Shown: positions 24,790-33,764 of the stretch, one piece after another
Layout: every line of letters starts with the position of its first letter
Position numbering within the stretch: the stretch's first letter is position 1
Source: UBA5078 sp040384465
GTDB lineage: Bacteria > Pseudomonadota > Gammaproteobacteria > Pseudomonadales > Pseudohongiellaceae
Length of the DNA stretch: 64,000 bases
Direction: 5' to 3'
Assembly (NCBI GenBank): GCA_040384465.1
Contig: JAZKJF010000003.1
Coordinates: forward strand, 124,001-188,000
Made by a program: the position numbers and the translations under genes
Notes under the pieces: generated by a model
What the model saw: only the letters and a program-made list of their open reading frames with translations
What the model was told of the DNA's origin: nothing
Databases searched by the model: none

Positions 24790-26223
24790 ATGGTCTGGGA
24801 AACAGTCATCGGTCTCGAAGTACACGTCCAGCTGGACACCAAGAGCAAACTCTTCTCCGGCAGCAGCACCACGTTCGGTGCCGAGCCCAACACGCAAGCC
24901 GGTATCTATGATCTGGCCATGCCGGGCACGCTGCCAGTCTTCAACGAAGCCGTGCTGCGCATGGCGGTAAAATTCGGCTTGGCCATCGACGCCGAGATCG
25001 GTCGCCGCTCAGTCTTCGACCGCAAGAACTACTTCTATCCGGATTTGCCGAAAGGCTATCAGGTCACTCAGCTCGCTTTCCCCACCGTGGGCAAGGGCAG
25101 CCTGCAGATCACGCTTGAAGACGGCAGCGAGAAAGTCATCGGCATCACGCGCGCCCACATCGAGGAAGATGCAGGTAAATCCCTGCACGAAGACTTCCAG
25201 GGCCTGACCGGCATCGACCTGAACCGTGCGGGCACCGCCTTGCTGGAGATTGTTTCCGAACCAGAGCTGCGCAACGCCAAAGAGGCTGTGGCCTATCTGA
25301 AGAAGTTGCACGCCATCATCCTTTACCTCGGCATTTCTGACGGCAACATGGCGCAGGGCTCCATGCGCTGTGACGCCAACGTTTCCGTGCGCCAGCTGGG
25401 TGCGAAAGAATTCGGTACCCGGACCGAGATCAAGAACATCAACTCCTTCCGGTTCGTGGAAAGAGCCATCAATCATGAAGTGCGGCGCCAGATCGACATC
25501 ATCGAAGATGGCGGCCGCATCATTCAGGAAACGCGCCTGTACGATGCGGACAAAGACGAGACCCGCTCCATGCGCAGCAAGGAAGTGGCGAACGACTACC
25601 GTTATTTCCCGGAACCGGATCTGCTGCCAGTCGTGATCGACGAGGCCTACATCGAGGCCGTGCGTGCCGAACTGCCGGAGTTGCCGAACGCCAAGCGTGC
25701 CCGCTTTGTGAGCCAGTACAGCTTGAGCGAATACGACGCTGGCGTGCTCGCCAGCAGCCGCGAGATGGGCAATTTCTACGAAGAAGTTGTGAAGATTTGT
25801 GGCGACGCCAAGCTGTCCGCCAACTGGGTGACCGTGGACCTGCAAGGCTTGCTGAACAAGAGCGATCTGGAGATCAGCCAGTCCCCCGTGAGTGCAGCAC
25901 GCCTCGGCGCCCTGATCGGCCGAATCAAGGATCAGACCATTTCCAGCAAAATCGCCAAAACTGTTTTCGAAGAGATGCTCGGCAACGAGCAGTCCGTCGA
26001 CGAGATCATCGAGAGTCAGGGGCTGAAGCAGGTCACCGACTCTGGCGCCATCGAAAAGCTGGTGGATGAAGTGATCGCCGCCAATCCCGAACAAGTCGCT
26101 CAGTACCGTGCCGGCAAGGAGAAAGTATTCGCCTTCTTCATCGGTCAGGCGATGAAGGTATCGAAAGGCAAGGCCAACCCCGACCAACTCAATGCCCTGT
26201 TGCTGCAAAAGCTCAAGGGTTGA
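24790..26223 (+). CDS. gatB: Asp-tRNA(Asn)/Glu-tRNA(Gln) amidotransferase subunit B
   Basis: 477 aa. Kinase/transamidase subunit that phosphorylates the aminoacyl carboxylate and receives ammonia from GatA. N-terminal cradle with WETVIGLEVHVQLDTKSKLFS and FDRKNYFYPDLPKGYQVTQ, then the HIEEDAGK motif; C-terminal helical YqeY-like tail (about 330-477) binds tRNA. Last gene of gatCAB. Confidence 0.97.
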   Translation: MVWETVIGLEVHVQLDTKSKLFSGSSTTFGAEPNTQAGIYDLAMPGTLPVFNEAVLRMAVKFGLAIDAEIGRRSVFDRKNYFYPDLPKGYQVTQLAFPTVGKGSLQITLEDGSEKVIGITRAHIEEDAGKSLHEDFQGLTGIDLNRAGTALLEIVSEPELRNAKEAVAYLKKLHAIILYLGISDGNMAQGSMRCDANVSVRQLGAKEFGTRTEIKNINSFRFVERAINHEVRRQIDIIEDGGRIIQETRLYDADKDETRSMRSKEVANDYRYFPEPDLLPVVIDEAYIEAVRAELPELPNAKRARFVSQYSLSEYDAGVLASSREMGNFYEEVVKICGDAKLSANWVTVDLQGLLNKSDLEISQSPVSAARLGALIGRIKDQTISSKIAKTVFEEMLGNEQSVDEIIESQGLKQVTDSGAIEKLVDEVIAANPEQVAQYRAGKEKVFAFFIGQAMKVSKGKANPDQLNALLLQKLKG

Positions 26224-26263
26224 ATCCACCGAATTGCTCTAAATACTGTCGAGTCAAACACTC

Positions 26264-26587
26264 ATGATTCAAGAAAAGAAAACCGGCGCGGCGCGTACGC
26301 AGCCCGCCGTTACGGACGAATTCTGGACAGATGAACGCGTGCAGAGTTTTCTGGAGATGCAGCCACCCGAGGGCATGCCAGCAGATTACAACATATTGCT
26401 GAAGGCGTATCGGGGCATGCTGCCCGATACTTTCGAGCGCTTCCTCAATTGCTTCCTCGATGCAGGCCGCGATATCAATGTGCGCCTCGGTGATGGCAGC
26501 ACCTTTCTCGACCACGTCTCACGACACAGAAAGTCTGTGGAATATGCGCGCTTGCTGGAAGAGGCTGGGGCGACGAGATCCCGCTAG
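26264..26587 (+). CDS. Small conserved protein, PA4642-like
   Basis: 107 aa, soluble, no signal. The core motif MPADYNILLKAYRGMLPDTFERFL followed by DAGRDINVRLGDGSTFLDHV resembles a small Pseudomonas family I know as PA4642; the second half looks like a single ankyrin-type unit. Function unknown. It follows gatB by 40 bp. The stop TAG sits inside the palindrome CCCGCTAGCGGG (26580-26591) directly before a copy of the dispersed inverted repeat, so its 3' end may have been shaped by that element. Confidence 0.7.
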   Translation: MIQEKKTGAARTQPAVTDEFWTDERVQSFLEMQPPEGMPADYNILLKAYRGMLPDTFERFLNCFLDAGRDINVRLGDGSTFLDHVSRHRKSVEYARLLEEAGATRSR

Positions 26588-26594
26588 CGGGACT

Positions 26595-26660
26595 GTAGGA
26601 GCCTGCCCTGCAGGCGACCCTGTTTTGCAAAATCTTGTCGCTTGCAGGGCAAGCTCCTAC
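26595..26660. repeat. Dispersed long inverted repeat, copy 2
   Basis: Left arm 26595-26618 is identical to the left arm of the copy at 7146. The right arm 26637-26660 differs from a perfect complement at two positions; loop 18 nt. Followed by GCTCCCACA (26670-26678), the complement of a TGTGGGAGC REP-type core. It lies between two convergent genes, as copy 1 does. Confidence 0.85.
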
Positions 26661-26685
26661 AGCAAGCAAGCTCCCACAAAAACCA

Positions 26686-27987
26686 TCAGCGGCGCGGGCG
26701 ACCGCGACTGCTGTCTGGTCGACCACGACCTTCCGAACGGCCACCGCCTCTGCTATCCCCAGTCTTCGGCGGCGCCGTGAAACGCGTCGGCCGCGTGAAG
26801 GCAGGCGGCGGCGTCAGCAGTACGTCATCGGGGCGGATGCAGGCAAGCTTGTGCCCCAGCTTCTCCTCGATGTTGGGCAGCAGGAACGAGTCTTCCTCGC
26901 AAGCAAAGCTGATCGAAGTCCCCACATTGCCCGCCCGGCCTGTACGGCCGATGCGGTGCACATAGTCTTCTGCCTCTTCCGGCAGGCTGTAATTGATCAC
27001 ATGCGACACATCGTCGATATGCAGACCACGGCCGGCCACATCCGTCGCCACCAGCACCTGCAGCTTGCCTTCACGGAACGCTTCGAGTGTCTGCACGCGC
27101 TTGTTCTGCGCCACCTCCCCAGAGAGCAGCCCGCAATTGATGCCGTTGCGGTAGAGATTGTCGGCCAGCTTACGCACCTGATCGCGGCGGTTGTTGAAGA
27201 CGATCACCTTATCCGCACCGGCTGAGTGGATGATGTTGTAGAGCAACTTGTACTTGTCTTCGCTGGTCACCAGATAAACGATTTGATCGATCGTGTCCGT
27301 GGCCACCTGCGTGGGCTCGATCTCGATCATGATCGGGTCCATCGCCCAGCGCTTGGTCAGCTCGAGGATTTCCGGGGTGAAAGTAGCGCTGAACAGCAGC
27401 GTCTGACGACACTCTTTCGCTGGCGTGCGTGCCACCACTGCGCGCACCTGGGGAATGAAACCCATGTCGAGCATGCGGTCTGCTTCGTCGATCACCATCA
27501 GCTCGACCAGCCCGAGGTACAGCTGATCATTCTGCACGAAGTCGATCAGGCGGCCGGGCGTGGCCACGACGATGTCGACCGGGCGGCGGTCAACCGCCCG
27601 CAGTTGCTTCTGATAATCCTCACCACCGACCAGCGTCACGACGTGCAGATCAGAGTATTTGCAGAGATTCTGCGCATCGCTGGCAATCTGAATCACCAGT
27701 TCGCGGGTCGGCGCAATGATGAGGGCGCGCGGCTCGCCGATGTAGCGCTGTTCTTGCACGGGATTGGTGAGCAGGTCATTGATGATCGTGATCAGAAAGG
27801 CGGCGGTCTTGCCTGTGCCTGTCTGAGCCTTTCCGGTGACATCGAGTCCCTGGAGGGTATATTTCAGGCTCTCTGCCTGGATGGGAGTGCAATACTGGAA
27901 TCCGAGATCTGCTATTGCCTTTCTGAGTGGGTCTACCAGATCAAAGGCTGCAAATTTCAGCCTCTGGTCACTTGTTTCATTATCCAT
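26686..27987 (-). CDS. rhlB: DEAD-box ATP-dependent RNA helicase, RhlB-like
   Basis: 433 aa. Two RecA-like domains: Q motif region FQYCTPIQAESL, Walker A AQTGTGKT (54-61), PTREL, TPGR, DEAD (167-170), SAT, then VIFNNRRDQVRKLAD, ATDVAGRGLHIDDV and HRIGRTGR. The C-terminal tail after about 390 is a basic Gly/Arg/Ser-rich extension, as in RhlB/RhlE-type helicases that bind RNA non-specifically. Likely role in RNA turnover or ribosome assembly. RhlB is the closest match I can judge by sequence; RhlE is the alternative. Confidence 0.85.
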   Translation of the reverse strand: MDNETSDQRLKFAAFDLVDPLRKAIADLGFQYCTPIQAESLKYTLQGLDVTGKAQTGTGKTAAFLITIINDLLTNPVQEQRYIGEPRALIIAPTRELVIQIASDAQNLCKYSDLHVVTLVGGEDYQKQLRAVDRRPVDIVVATPGRLIDFVQNDQLYLGLVELMVIDEADRMLDMGFIPQVRAVVARTPAKECRQTLLFSATFTPEILELTKRWAMDPIMIEIEPTQVATDTIDQIVYLVTSEDKYKLLYNIIHSAGADKVIVFNNRRDQVRKLADNLYRNGINCGLLSGEVAQNKRVQTLEAFREGKLQVLVATDVAGRGLHIDDVSHVINYSLPEEAEDYVHRIGRTGRAGNVGTSISFACEEDSFLLPNIEEKLGHKLACIRPDDVLLTPPPAFTRPTRFTAPPKTGDSRGGGRSEGRGRPDSSRGRPRR

Positions 27988-28150
27988 AGGGAACTACGCC
28001 GCTGGCCTTTGGCCTGTTGAAAATACCCTTGCAAGGGTTCCTGTCAGTCCTGAATTTACTTATAAATCTGTTACTTATATGTTTTTTCGATGAACGTGCA
28101 GGAATCATAGCTGCCAAGCGCCGGAACATCAATAGTGGCTACTCACCTGC

Positions 28151-29059
28151 TCAGGCTTCTGACAACCCACCAAACGCCGCCAGCAGCGACTTCATGAGAC
28201 GCGAGACCTCCAGGCTCATGATCGCGAAATCCTGATCAAACTGCTGCGCTTCGCTCTCCGCATCCGTCTCCTGCGCCCGCTCCAGAATCATGTCTTCGAA
28301 CTTCAGACGTGAAACCGTCAGGTCTGCGGCAATCACGCAGCTCAGCGTGTCATTCCAGACGACTCCCAGTTTCTTCACTTGCTTGCCCGCCGTCAGATGC
28401 GCCTTGATCTCGTCGCTGCCTAGATCCTGCCCCTTGCAGCGGACGACATTGCTGTCTTCCAGTGGGTTGAACAACTCGCAGTCCTGATTGATGACGAACT
28501 GCTCGGTGGCCTTCTGCTTCTCCAGCCAACGCGTCATCACATCGCTCGGCGCGTGCTGTACGTCCGGCAGTGCGATGGGCAGAGAACCGATGCTATCACG
28601 GAGCAGCGTGGACAGGTCTTCTGCCACACTGGCGCTGCTGGTGTTGATGATCAGCAGATTGTCCTGCAGCGCGAGATAGGCATGGATTCTGCGCGTGCGG
28701 GAAAACGCTCTGGGCAACAGCGCGGCAATGACATCATCCTTGAGCTGCGCCTTCTCTTTGCGACTGATCTTGCGGGCCTGCTTCTGTTCGATCTCGGCCA
28801 CCTTCTCGGCCAGTGCATCGTTGATAACGGAAGCAGGCAGCAACTTCTCGTCTTTGCGCGCGCAGAACATGATGTAGTCGCCAACGGCATGGGTGAGCGC
28901 CTCATGTTCGCCGCCAATGGGACTCACCCAGCCCGTGCGCGTGCGGTCGAAAGTGGTGCCGGAGCGGAAGGCGTGTTCGGCGAGTTTTTCTTCGAGTGCC
29001 TCAGCGCTCAGATCAAGGGGACTGGTGAAGCGATAAAAGCGAATGTTCTTGAACCACAT
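28151..29059 (-). CDS. rdgC: Recombination-associated protein RdgC
   Basis: 302 aa. Forms a dimeric ring on duplex DNA and limits RecA activity. The N-terminus MWFKNIRFYRFT, the GWVSPIG motif and the region QKQARKISRKEKAQLKDDV are characteristic. The start gives the canonical N-terminus. Single gene, divergent from the TonB-dependent receptor. Confidence 0.95.
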   Translation of the reverse strand: MWFKNIRFYRFTSPLDLSAEALEEKLAEHAFRSGTTFDRTRTGWVSPIGGEHEALTHAVGDYIMFCARKDEKLLPASVINDALAEKVAEIEQKQARKISRKEKAQLKDDVIAALLPRAFSRTRRIHAYLALQDNLLIINTSSASVAEDLSTLLRDSIGSLPIALPDVQHAPSDVMTRWLEKQKATEQFVINQDCELFNPLEDSNVVRCKGQDLGSDEIKAHLTAGKQVKKLGVVWNDTLSCVIAADLTVSRLKFEDMILERAQETDAESEAQQFDQDFAIMSLEVSRLMKSLLAAFGGLSEA

Positions 29060-29368
29060 GGGGAGTTTCCAGAGAGTATTGGTGTCGGCGCGGCCATCAA
29101 GGTAGATGGCGCAAAATCAGGGGGCGATTCTAGACCAAGGTCGGCATCACTCCTAGCTCTGCCTTGCCTGAATTACCTACGAGCAGATCAGTTTGCGACT
29201 TAAACTCAGGCCAAGCGATTTTGAATAGTATGCCTTTGAAATCCAGTCATATTTAGTACGCTATACGGTAGACATCCTCTTGCCGTGAAACTCTAATGCT
29301 TCGCACAATCCGGGCAGCATCGGCTGAGCGGAAGCGTCATATAAATCAAAAAATAAGCGAGCACACCC
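29060..29368. other. Divergent intergenic region rdgC / receptor, 309 bp
   Basis: Promoter region for both flanking genes. On the plus strand TTGAAA near 29236 followed by CTATAC near 29261 is a weak candidate for the receptor. No Fur-box-like or other clear operator was recognised, and no ORF. Confidence 0.4.
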
Positions 29369-31534
29369 TTGTTGAGAACCACTCCTGTCTTGATAACCAG
29401 CATCCTGTTATCACTCTCCTCCTCAATCAGCTACGCCCAAAGCACCTCTGAAGAGAATGCGTCAGTCACCTATCCGGCCAGTTATTTTGCAGAGTTCGGG
29501 GCTGTCTCGGTCAACGACATGTTGAATCGTATCCCCGGAATCGCACTGGCCCTCGACGGCAACCAGATTCCCAGCACCGGAAACAACAACAATCGCGGAC
29601 TCGGTGGAGAAAGTCAGATCCTCATCAATGGCAAACGCATGGCGGGCAAGGCCAATGAAACCCGCACTCAGCTGGATCGCATCCCCGCCAGCCAGGTGAG
29701 TCATGTCGAAATCATTCGCGGCACGTCGGGTGACCTCGATGTCCGTAACAGTGGTCAGCTCGTCAACATCGTCCTGCTGGAAACCCAGTCCACATCGAGT
29801 ATCTCCGCCGAGGGCGGAGCGGCCTACTACCACGATGGCACTACCGACCCCATCGGGTCATTGTCCTACAGCGGCCAAACCGGCGCGTTGCAGTACCTCA
29901 TCGGTGGCACCGTCAGCTCGGCGTATGAATGGCAGGAGAGCTCTGAACTCAGCGTGCTCGCCAACGGCAGCCTCAACGAAACGCGCGTCTTCGATCGCCA
30001 GAGAGAGCAGACCAACTATGCCCTGAACTCGAACCTGGTGTATCAGTTGTCAGCGGCCGACCGGGTGTCTTTGAATGCGCTGTACGGCGAGAGCAATCCA
30101 CCGGCCACTCTTCTGCGGACCATCACCGATCTGAAAACGTCGCCTCAGAAGATTCTGATCGAACGCGAAGACCTGCCGGCTACCGCCGACAATTGGGAGG
30201 TCGGAGGAGACTACGAACACACCTTCGACGACGGCGCCAAATACAAGGTGTTGTTGATCGTCAACGAAAAGAACAACGACAGCGTTCGCGAACGCTATGT
30301 GTCTGCAGGAATCGGCCAACCCGAGACAAAAAATCTGTTCCTCGCCACTGACAGTCGCTACAGAGAGCGCATTGCCCGGACTTCCTATTCCTGGAGTCTG
30401 TCTGAGGGGCAAGCACTGGAACTTGGCTTCGAGGGAGCGCAAACCATTCAAAACTCCGCACTGAGGCTAGGCTCCAGAACCTCTGCCCCTCCGTCTGCTG
30501 ACCACGGCGGCCTGTCACCCGTCTTTGTTCCCAACGCCGTTTCTCAGGTAGAGGAAATTCGCTATGAAGGGTTTGCTGTTCATAACTGGCAGCTCAATCC
30601 CCGCATGTCACTGGAAAGCAGCCTGTTGTATGAAGTGTCGGAAATTGCGCAGACCGGCGACGTCAACAAGAAGAGGGACTTCGATTTTGTGAAACCGAAG
30701 CTGGATTTCCGCTTTGACATCAACAGCCGTTTCCAATTGCGCATGTCAGCAGAAAAGGATGTGTCGCAGCTGAGCTTTGCAGACTTTTCCGCCAGTGTGA
30801 ATGCACAGGATGAAGACCAGGACACCATGACTGGCAACCCCTCGCTGGAGCAGGAGCAAACCTGGCGCTACAACCTTAATCTCGACTACCGACTTCCCAA
30901 CGACAGCGGCGTGCTCAACTCCCGCTTGTTCTACTACGACGTTCGCAACTCCATCGGCCGGATCGACATCTCTCCAAACAGCAAAACGCTGCTAAGCACC
31001 AACGGCAATGTCGGCGATGGCAAGATATTCGGCCTCTATCTGAATGCCAGCGTTCGGCTGGGGTTTCTGAACCTTCCCGGTGCGGTGCTGACGGCGGGGC
31101 TGAATCTGGAAGACGCGTACATTCATGACCCTCTTATTGCGAAGAAGCGCACGATTATTCCCATCGACCGAGGCAGTTTCCGGATTGGATTCCGCCACGA
31201 CCTGTCAGCGCTGAATCTCAGCTACGGCATGAGTTATCAGGATGGCATTGGCGGGGTGGGTGGCACTGGCGGCAATCGTGTGCGCTACGACATTGATAAC
31301 GTGCTGTTCTACGGCATCGGCAAGGTTCGCACGGACCTGGTGGCGTTTGTCGAAAAAGTCGGTTACCGCAATATCACTTACAGACTCGAAGTGAACAATG
31401 CCTTGAACTCGGAAAGGTGCTTTGAGAGGAAGCGCTACAACGGACATATCCGCAACCGTGATCTGCGGGAAATCGAATACAGCTGCACAAACACCGGGCC
31501 GCAGGTTTTGCTGAAGGTCAGATCGACGTTCTAG
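29369..31534 (+). CDS. TonB-dependent outer-membrane receptor
   Basis: 721 aa. Signal peptide 1-23 (LLSLSSSISYA-QS). A plug domain follows (about 40-150: VNDMLNRIPGIALALDGN, RGLGGESQILINGKRM, RIPASQVSHVEIIRG), then a beta-barrel of about 22 strands ending in Phe (LLKVRSTF), as for BAM substrates. The start is TTG at 29369 because no ATG or GTG precedes the signal sequence. No carboxypeptidase-like N-terminal domain. Ligand unknown; no biosynthesis or transport partner is adjacent. The last 4 bp overlap the end of moeB on the opposite strand. Confidence 0.9.
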   Translation: MLRTTPVLITSILLSLSSSISYAQSTSEENASVTYPASYFAEFGAVSVNDMLNRIPGIALALDGNQIPSTGNNNNRGLGGESQILINGKRMAGKANETRTQLDRIPASQVSHVEIIRGTSGDLDVRNSGQLVNIVLLETQSTSSISAEGGAAYYHDGTTDPIGSLSYSGQTGALQYLIGGTVSSAYEWQESSELSVLANGSLNETRVFDRQREQTNYALNSNLVYQLSAADRVSLNALYGESNPPATLLRTITDLKTSPQKILIEREDLPATADNWEVGGDYEHTFDDGAKYKVLLIVNEKNNDSVRERYVSAGIGQPETKNLFLATDSRYRERIARTSYSWSLSEGQALELGFEGAQTIQNSALRLGSRTSAPPSADHGGLSPVFVPNAVSQVEEIRYEGFAVHNWQLNPRMSLESSLLYEVSEIAQTGDVNKKRDFDFVKPKLDFRFDINSRFQLRMSAEKDVSQLSFADFSASVNAQDEDQDTMTGNPSLEQEQTWRYNLNLDYRLPNDSGVLNSRLFYYDVRNSIGRIDISPNSKTLLSTNGNVGDGKIFGLYLNASVRLGFLNLPGAVLTAGLNLEDAYIHDPLIAKKRTIIPIDRGSFRIGFRHDLSALNLSYGMSYQDGIGGVGGTGGNRVRYDIDNVLFYGIGKVRTDLVAFVEKVGYRNITYRLEVNNALNSERCFERKRYNGHIRNRDLREIEYSCTNTGPQVLLKVRSTF

Positions 31535-32283
31535 CGGGCACGGGTGGAGCAGACCGCACACTCGGGGTCGCGCGGCAAGCGCATCTCACGCCACTGCATG
31601 CTGCGGGCATCCAGCAGCAACAGGCGACCTGTCAGCGACTTGCCAACACCGGAGATCATCTTGATGGCCTCCATCGCCTGCACTGAACCGATGATGCCGA
31701 CGACGGGCGCCATGACCCCGTTACGGGAGCAAGTTGCCTGTTCGTCGTCGCCGAGGCGGTAGAGGCACTGATAACAGGGACTGCTCTCTTCCCGGCTGTC
31801 GAAAACCGCGACCTGTCCTTCCATGCGGATGGCCGCCCCGGAGACCAGAGGCACTCGGTGCCGCACACAGGCCCTGTTCAGAGCGAACCGCGTCGTGAAG
31901 TTGTCACAAGCATCGACCACCAGCGTGGCCGTCGGGACCAGCGCATCGAGGTCTTCGTCCGTGAGTCGTTTCTGCAGAGGGGTGATGCGCACATCAGGAT
32001 TGAGACTGCGCAGTGTCTCCTGCGCCGACAACACCTTGGCCTGCCCCAGGGATTCCTGACCATGCGCTATCTGTCGCTGCAGGTTGGTGATTTCCACCGT
32101 GTCGTCATCGGCGATGATGAGATGGCCAACGCCCGCCGCCGCGAGATACATGGCTACAGGACACCCCAACCCTCCCATGCCGACTACGAGCACCGTGGCA
32201 TCCAGCAACTTCTGCTGCCCGGCAACATCCATTTCCGGCAGCATGATCTGCCGACTGTAGCGAAGCAGTTCCTCGTCCCGCAT
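31531..32283 (-). CDS. moeB: Molybdopterin-synthase adenylyltransferase / HesA-MoeB-ThiF family
   Basis: 250 aa E1-like enzyme that adenylates the C-terminal glycine of a small sulfur carrier (MoaD, possibly ThiS). GMGGLG nucleotide loop at 35-40, DACDNFTTRFALN, zinc cysteines C170/C173 (SPCYQC) and C242/C245 (ECAVC), and Cys185 at the position of the MoeB active-site cysteine. In Pseudomonas moeB follows hemA-prfA-prmC directly; here it is separated from prmC by about 6 kb and must have its own promoter. AGGA lies 7 bases before the ATG. Confidence 0.9.
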   Translation of the reverse strand: MRDEELLRYSRQIMLPEMDVAGQQKLLDATVLVVGMGGLGCPVAMYLAAAGVGHLIIADDDTVEITNLQRQIAHGQESLGQAKVLSAQETLRSLNPDVRITPLQKRLTDEDLDALVPTATLVVDACDNFTTRFALNRACVRHRVPLVSGAAIRMEGQVAVFDSREESSPCYQCLYRLGDDEQATCSRNGVMAPVVGIIGSVQAMEAIKMISGVGKSLTGRLLLLDARSMQWREMRLPRDPECAVCSTRAR

Positions 32284-32603
32284 GTCATCGTCCTGTCTTT
32301 TGTCGTCTTGCGTGGGATTGTGCGATTGGCGCAGTGTAGCGCAAAAATCTGCCGGTGCCTGCGTAGCGGCGAAGGCCTGAGCGGCGCACTCTTATTGGGC
32401 GCAGCATTGTATTACAGTGCATTCGCAGACCGTGCGTTTTCTTTGCGACTCCCCCACCGCACGCCATATCTCCGCAAATTCCCGGTGAAGCCCGCGATAA
32501 TGGCTACGCTGCCAAGCGGCATCCGCTTATTTACGATTCGGGCATGGCTCTTGCTCGTCATTATTTGCACCACCTTCTTCCATAGTGCGTTTCTGCACAA
32601 CCA
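32284..32603. other. Intergenic region, 320 bp, between moeB and the chemoreceptor
   Basis: Divergent gap holding the moeB promoter (a weak minus-strand TACACT at 32338-32333) and that of the chemoreceptor pair. Plus-strand open frames here have no homology or codon character. Otherwise featureless. Confidence 0.4.
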
Positions 32604-33764
32604 ATGTCGGTATCCGGGATGATTTATTTGCCTTTGACCCAGGCTCTTCGAGCTATGGGCGTGAGAAAGTGTTCTTACCTGCTGGTGCTGCTGAATGGCA
32701 TCCTGCTGGCCGCCGCCATCGCGCTCAGCAAGACCACCGCCACATTGCTGCTGGCAGTCTTCAATGCCTATGTGCTCAGCGGCATTCGTTACGCCATCAG
32801 CAGCGACATACGGGCGCTCAAAGAGCTGCTGCAGCAGCCGACCGAATATGACCCCGTCGCTGTAGGACAATCGTTGAAAGGCGTGCTGAATGATCTGGTT
32901 CCAGGATTGGTGCAACGCCAGCGGCTGGATGTCAGAGCGCGTGAAAACTACGCCGACATCAACGCCGAAGTCTCCCATTCAGCCAACGAACTGCATCGCA
33001 CAGCGGAAGACCTGAACGGCAATATCAAAGAGCAGTCGCTCTCCACCGCGTCGATTGCCGCGGCGGTGACCGAGATGAGCTACAGCACCGACGATATCGC
33101 CTCACAAATGAAAGGCGCCTGCGAGGCGGCACTGAATTCGGACGAGTTGGGGCATAAAGGCGGCGATGTCATTCGCAGTGCGCGCTCCAACACCGAGCAG
33201 GTCGCCAAGTTTGCAGAGACCACTTATCGCCTGCTGACAAGCCTGGACGAGCGCACGACCACCGTGGCCAATATCTCCTCCGTGATCCGCGCTATTGCCG
33301 AGCAGACCAACTTGCTGGCTTTGAACGCGGCCATCGAGGCAGCACGGGCGGGTGATCATGGCAGAGGGTTCGCTGTGGTCGCCGAAGAAGTGCGAGCGCT
33401 GGCCACTCGCAGCCATCAATCCGCTGAAGAAATTTCCCGGAATATCGACGACGTGCAGCAGCAGATGAGTGCCGTGCGCGAGAGCATGGACAACGTGGTG
33501 TCCTGTACAGACCAGACGGTAGCGAAAGCCAAGGAAGCAGAGAGTCTACTGGACGAAATGGCGACACACTTCCAGTCTGTGACCCAATTGCTGTATACCA
33601 TCTCCAGTGCCACGGAACAGCAGACAGCCGCTGTCGGAGAGATTTCCACCAACATCGAATCAGTGGCAGTACTGGCCGACAAAAACAGTGGCATTGCCTC
33701 ACAAACGGCCTCCATCGCCAGCCATGTCCGCCAGCTGTGTGAACAGGCCAGGGAGCACCGCTGA
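32604..33764 (+). CDS. Methyl-accepting chemotaxis protein without periplasmic sensor
   Basis: 386 aa. Two closely spaced hydrophobic helices (about 24-41 and 45-60) form a membrane hairpin with no room for a periplasmic domain; the rest is cytoplasmic. The signalling tip is intact: EQTNLLALNAAIEAARAGDHGRGFAVVAEEVRALA, followed by the long return coiled coil. It should therefore bind CheA/CheW, but must get its input through a cytoplasmic segment (about 60-130) or a partner. Its stop overlaps the start of the next gene by 1 base. Start at 32604 lacks a strong ribosome site; 32655 is an alternative. Confidence 0.85.
   Translation: MSVSGMIYLPLTQALRAMGVRKCSYLLVLLNGILLAAAIALSKTTATLLLAVFNAYVLSGIRYAISSDIRALKELLQQPTEYDPVAVGQSLKGVLNDLVPGLVQRQRLDVRARENYADINAEVSHSANELHRTAEDLNGNIKEQSLSTASIAAAVTEMSYSTDDIASQMKGACEAALNSDELGHKGGDVIRSARSNTEQVAKFAETTYRLLTSLDERTTTVANISSVIRAIAEQTNLLALNAAIEAARAGDHGRGFAVVAEEVRALATRSHQSAEEISRNIDDVQQQMSAVRESMDNVVSCTDQTVAKAKEAESLLDEMATHFQSVTQLLYTISSATEQQTAAVGEISTNIESVAVLADKNSGIASQTASIASHVRQLCEQAREHR

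Noticed and set aside
25009..26229. 406-codon minus-strand open frame opposite gatB
   Set aside because: Antisense shadow of a certain gene; low-complexity His/Val/Gly-rich composition and no motifs.
31858..32622. Plus-strand open frame covering the moeB start and the following gap
   Set aside because: Mostly antisense to moeB; the part in the gap lacks a ribosome site, start or homology.
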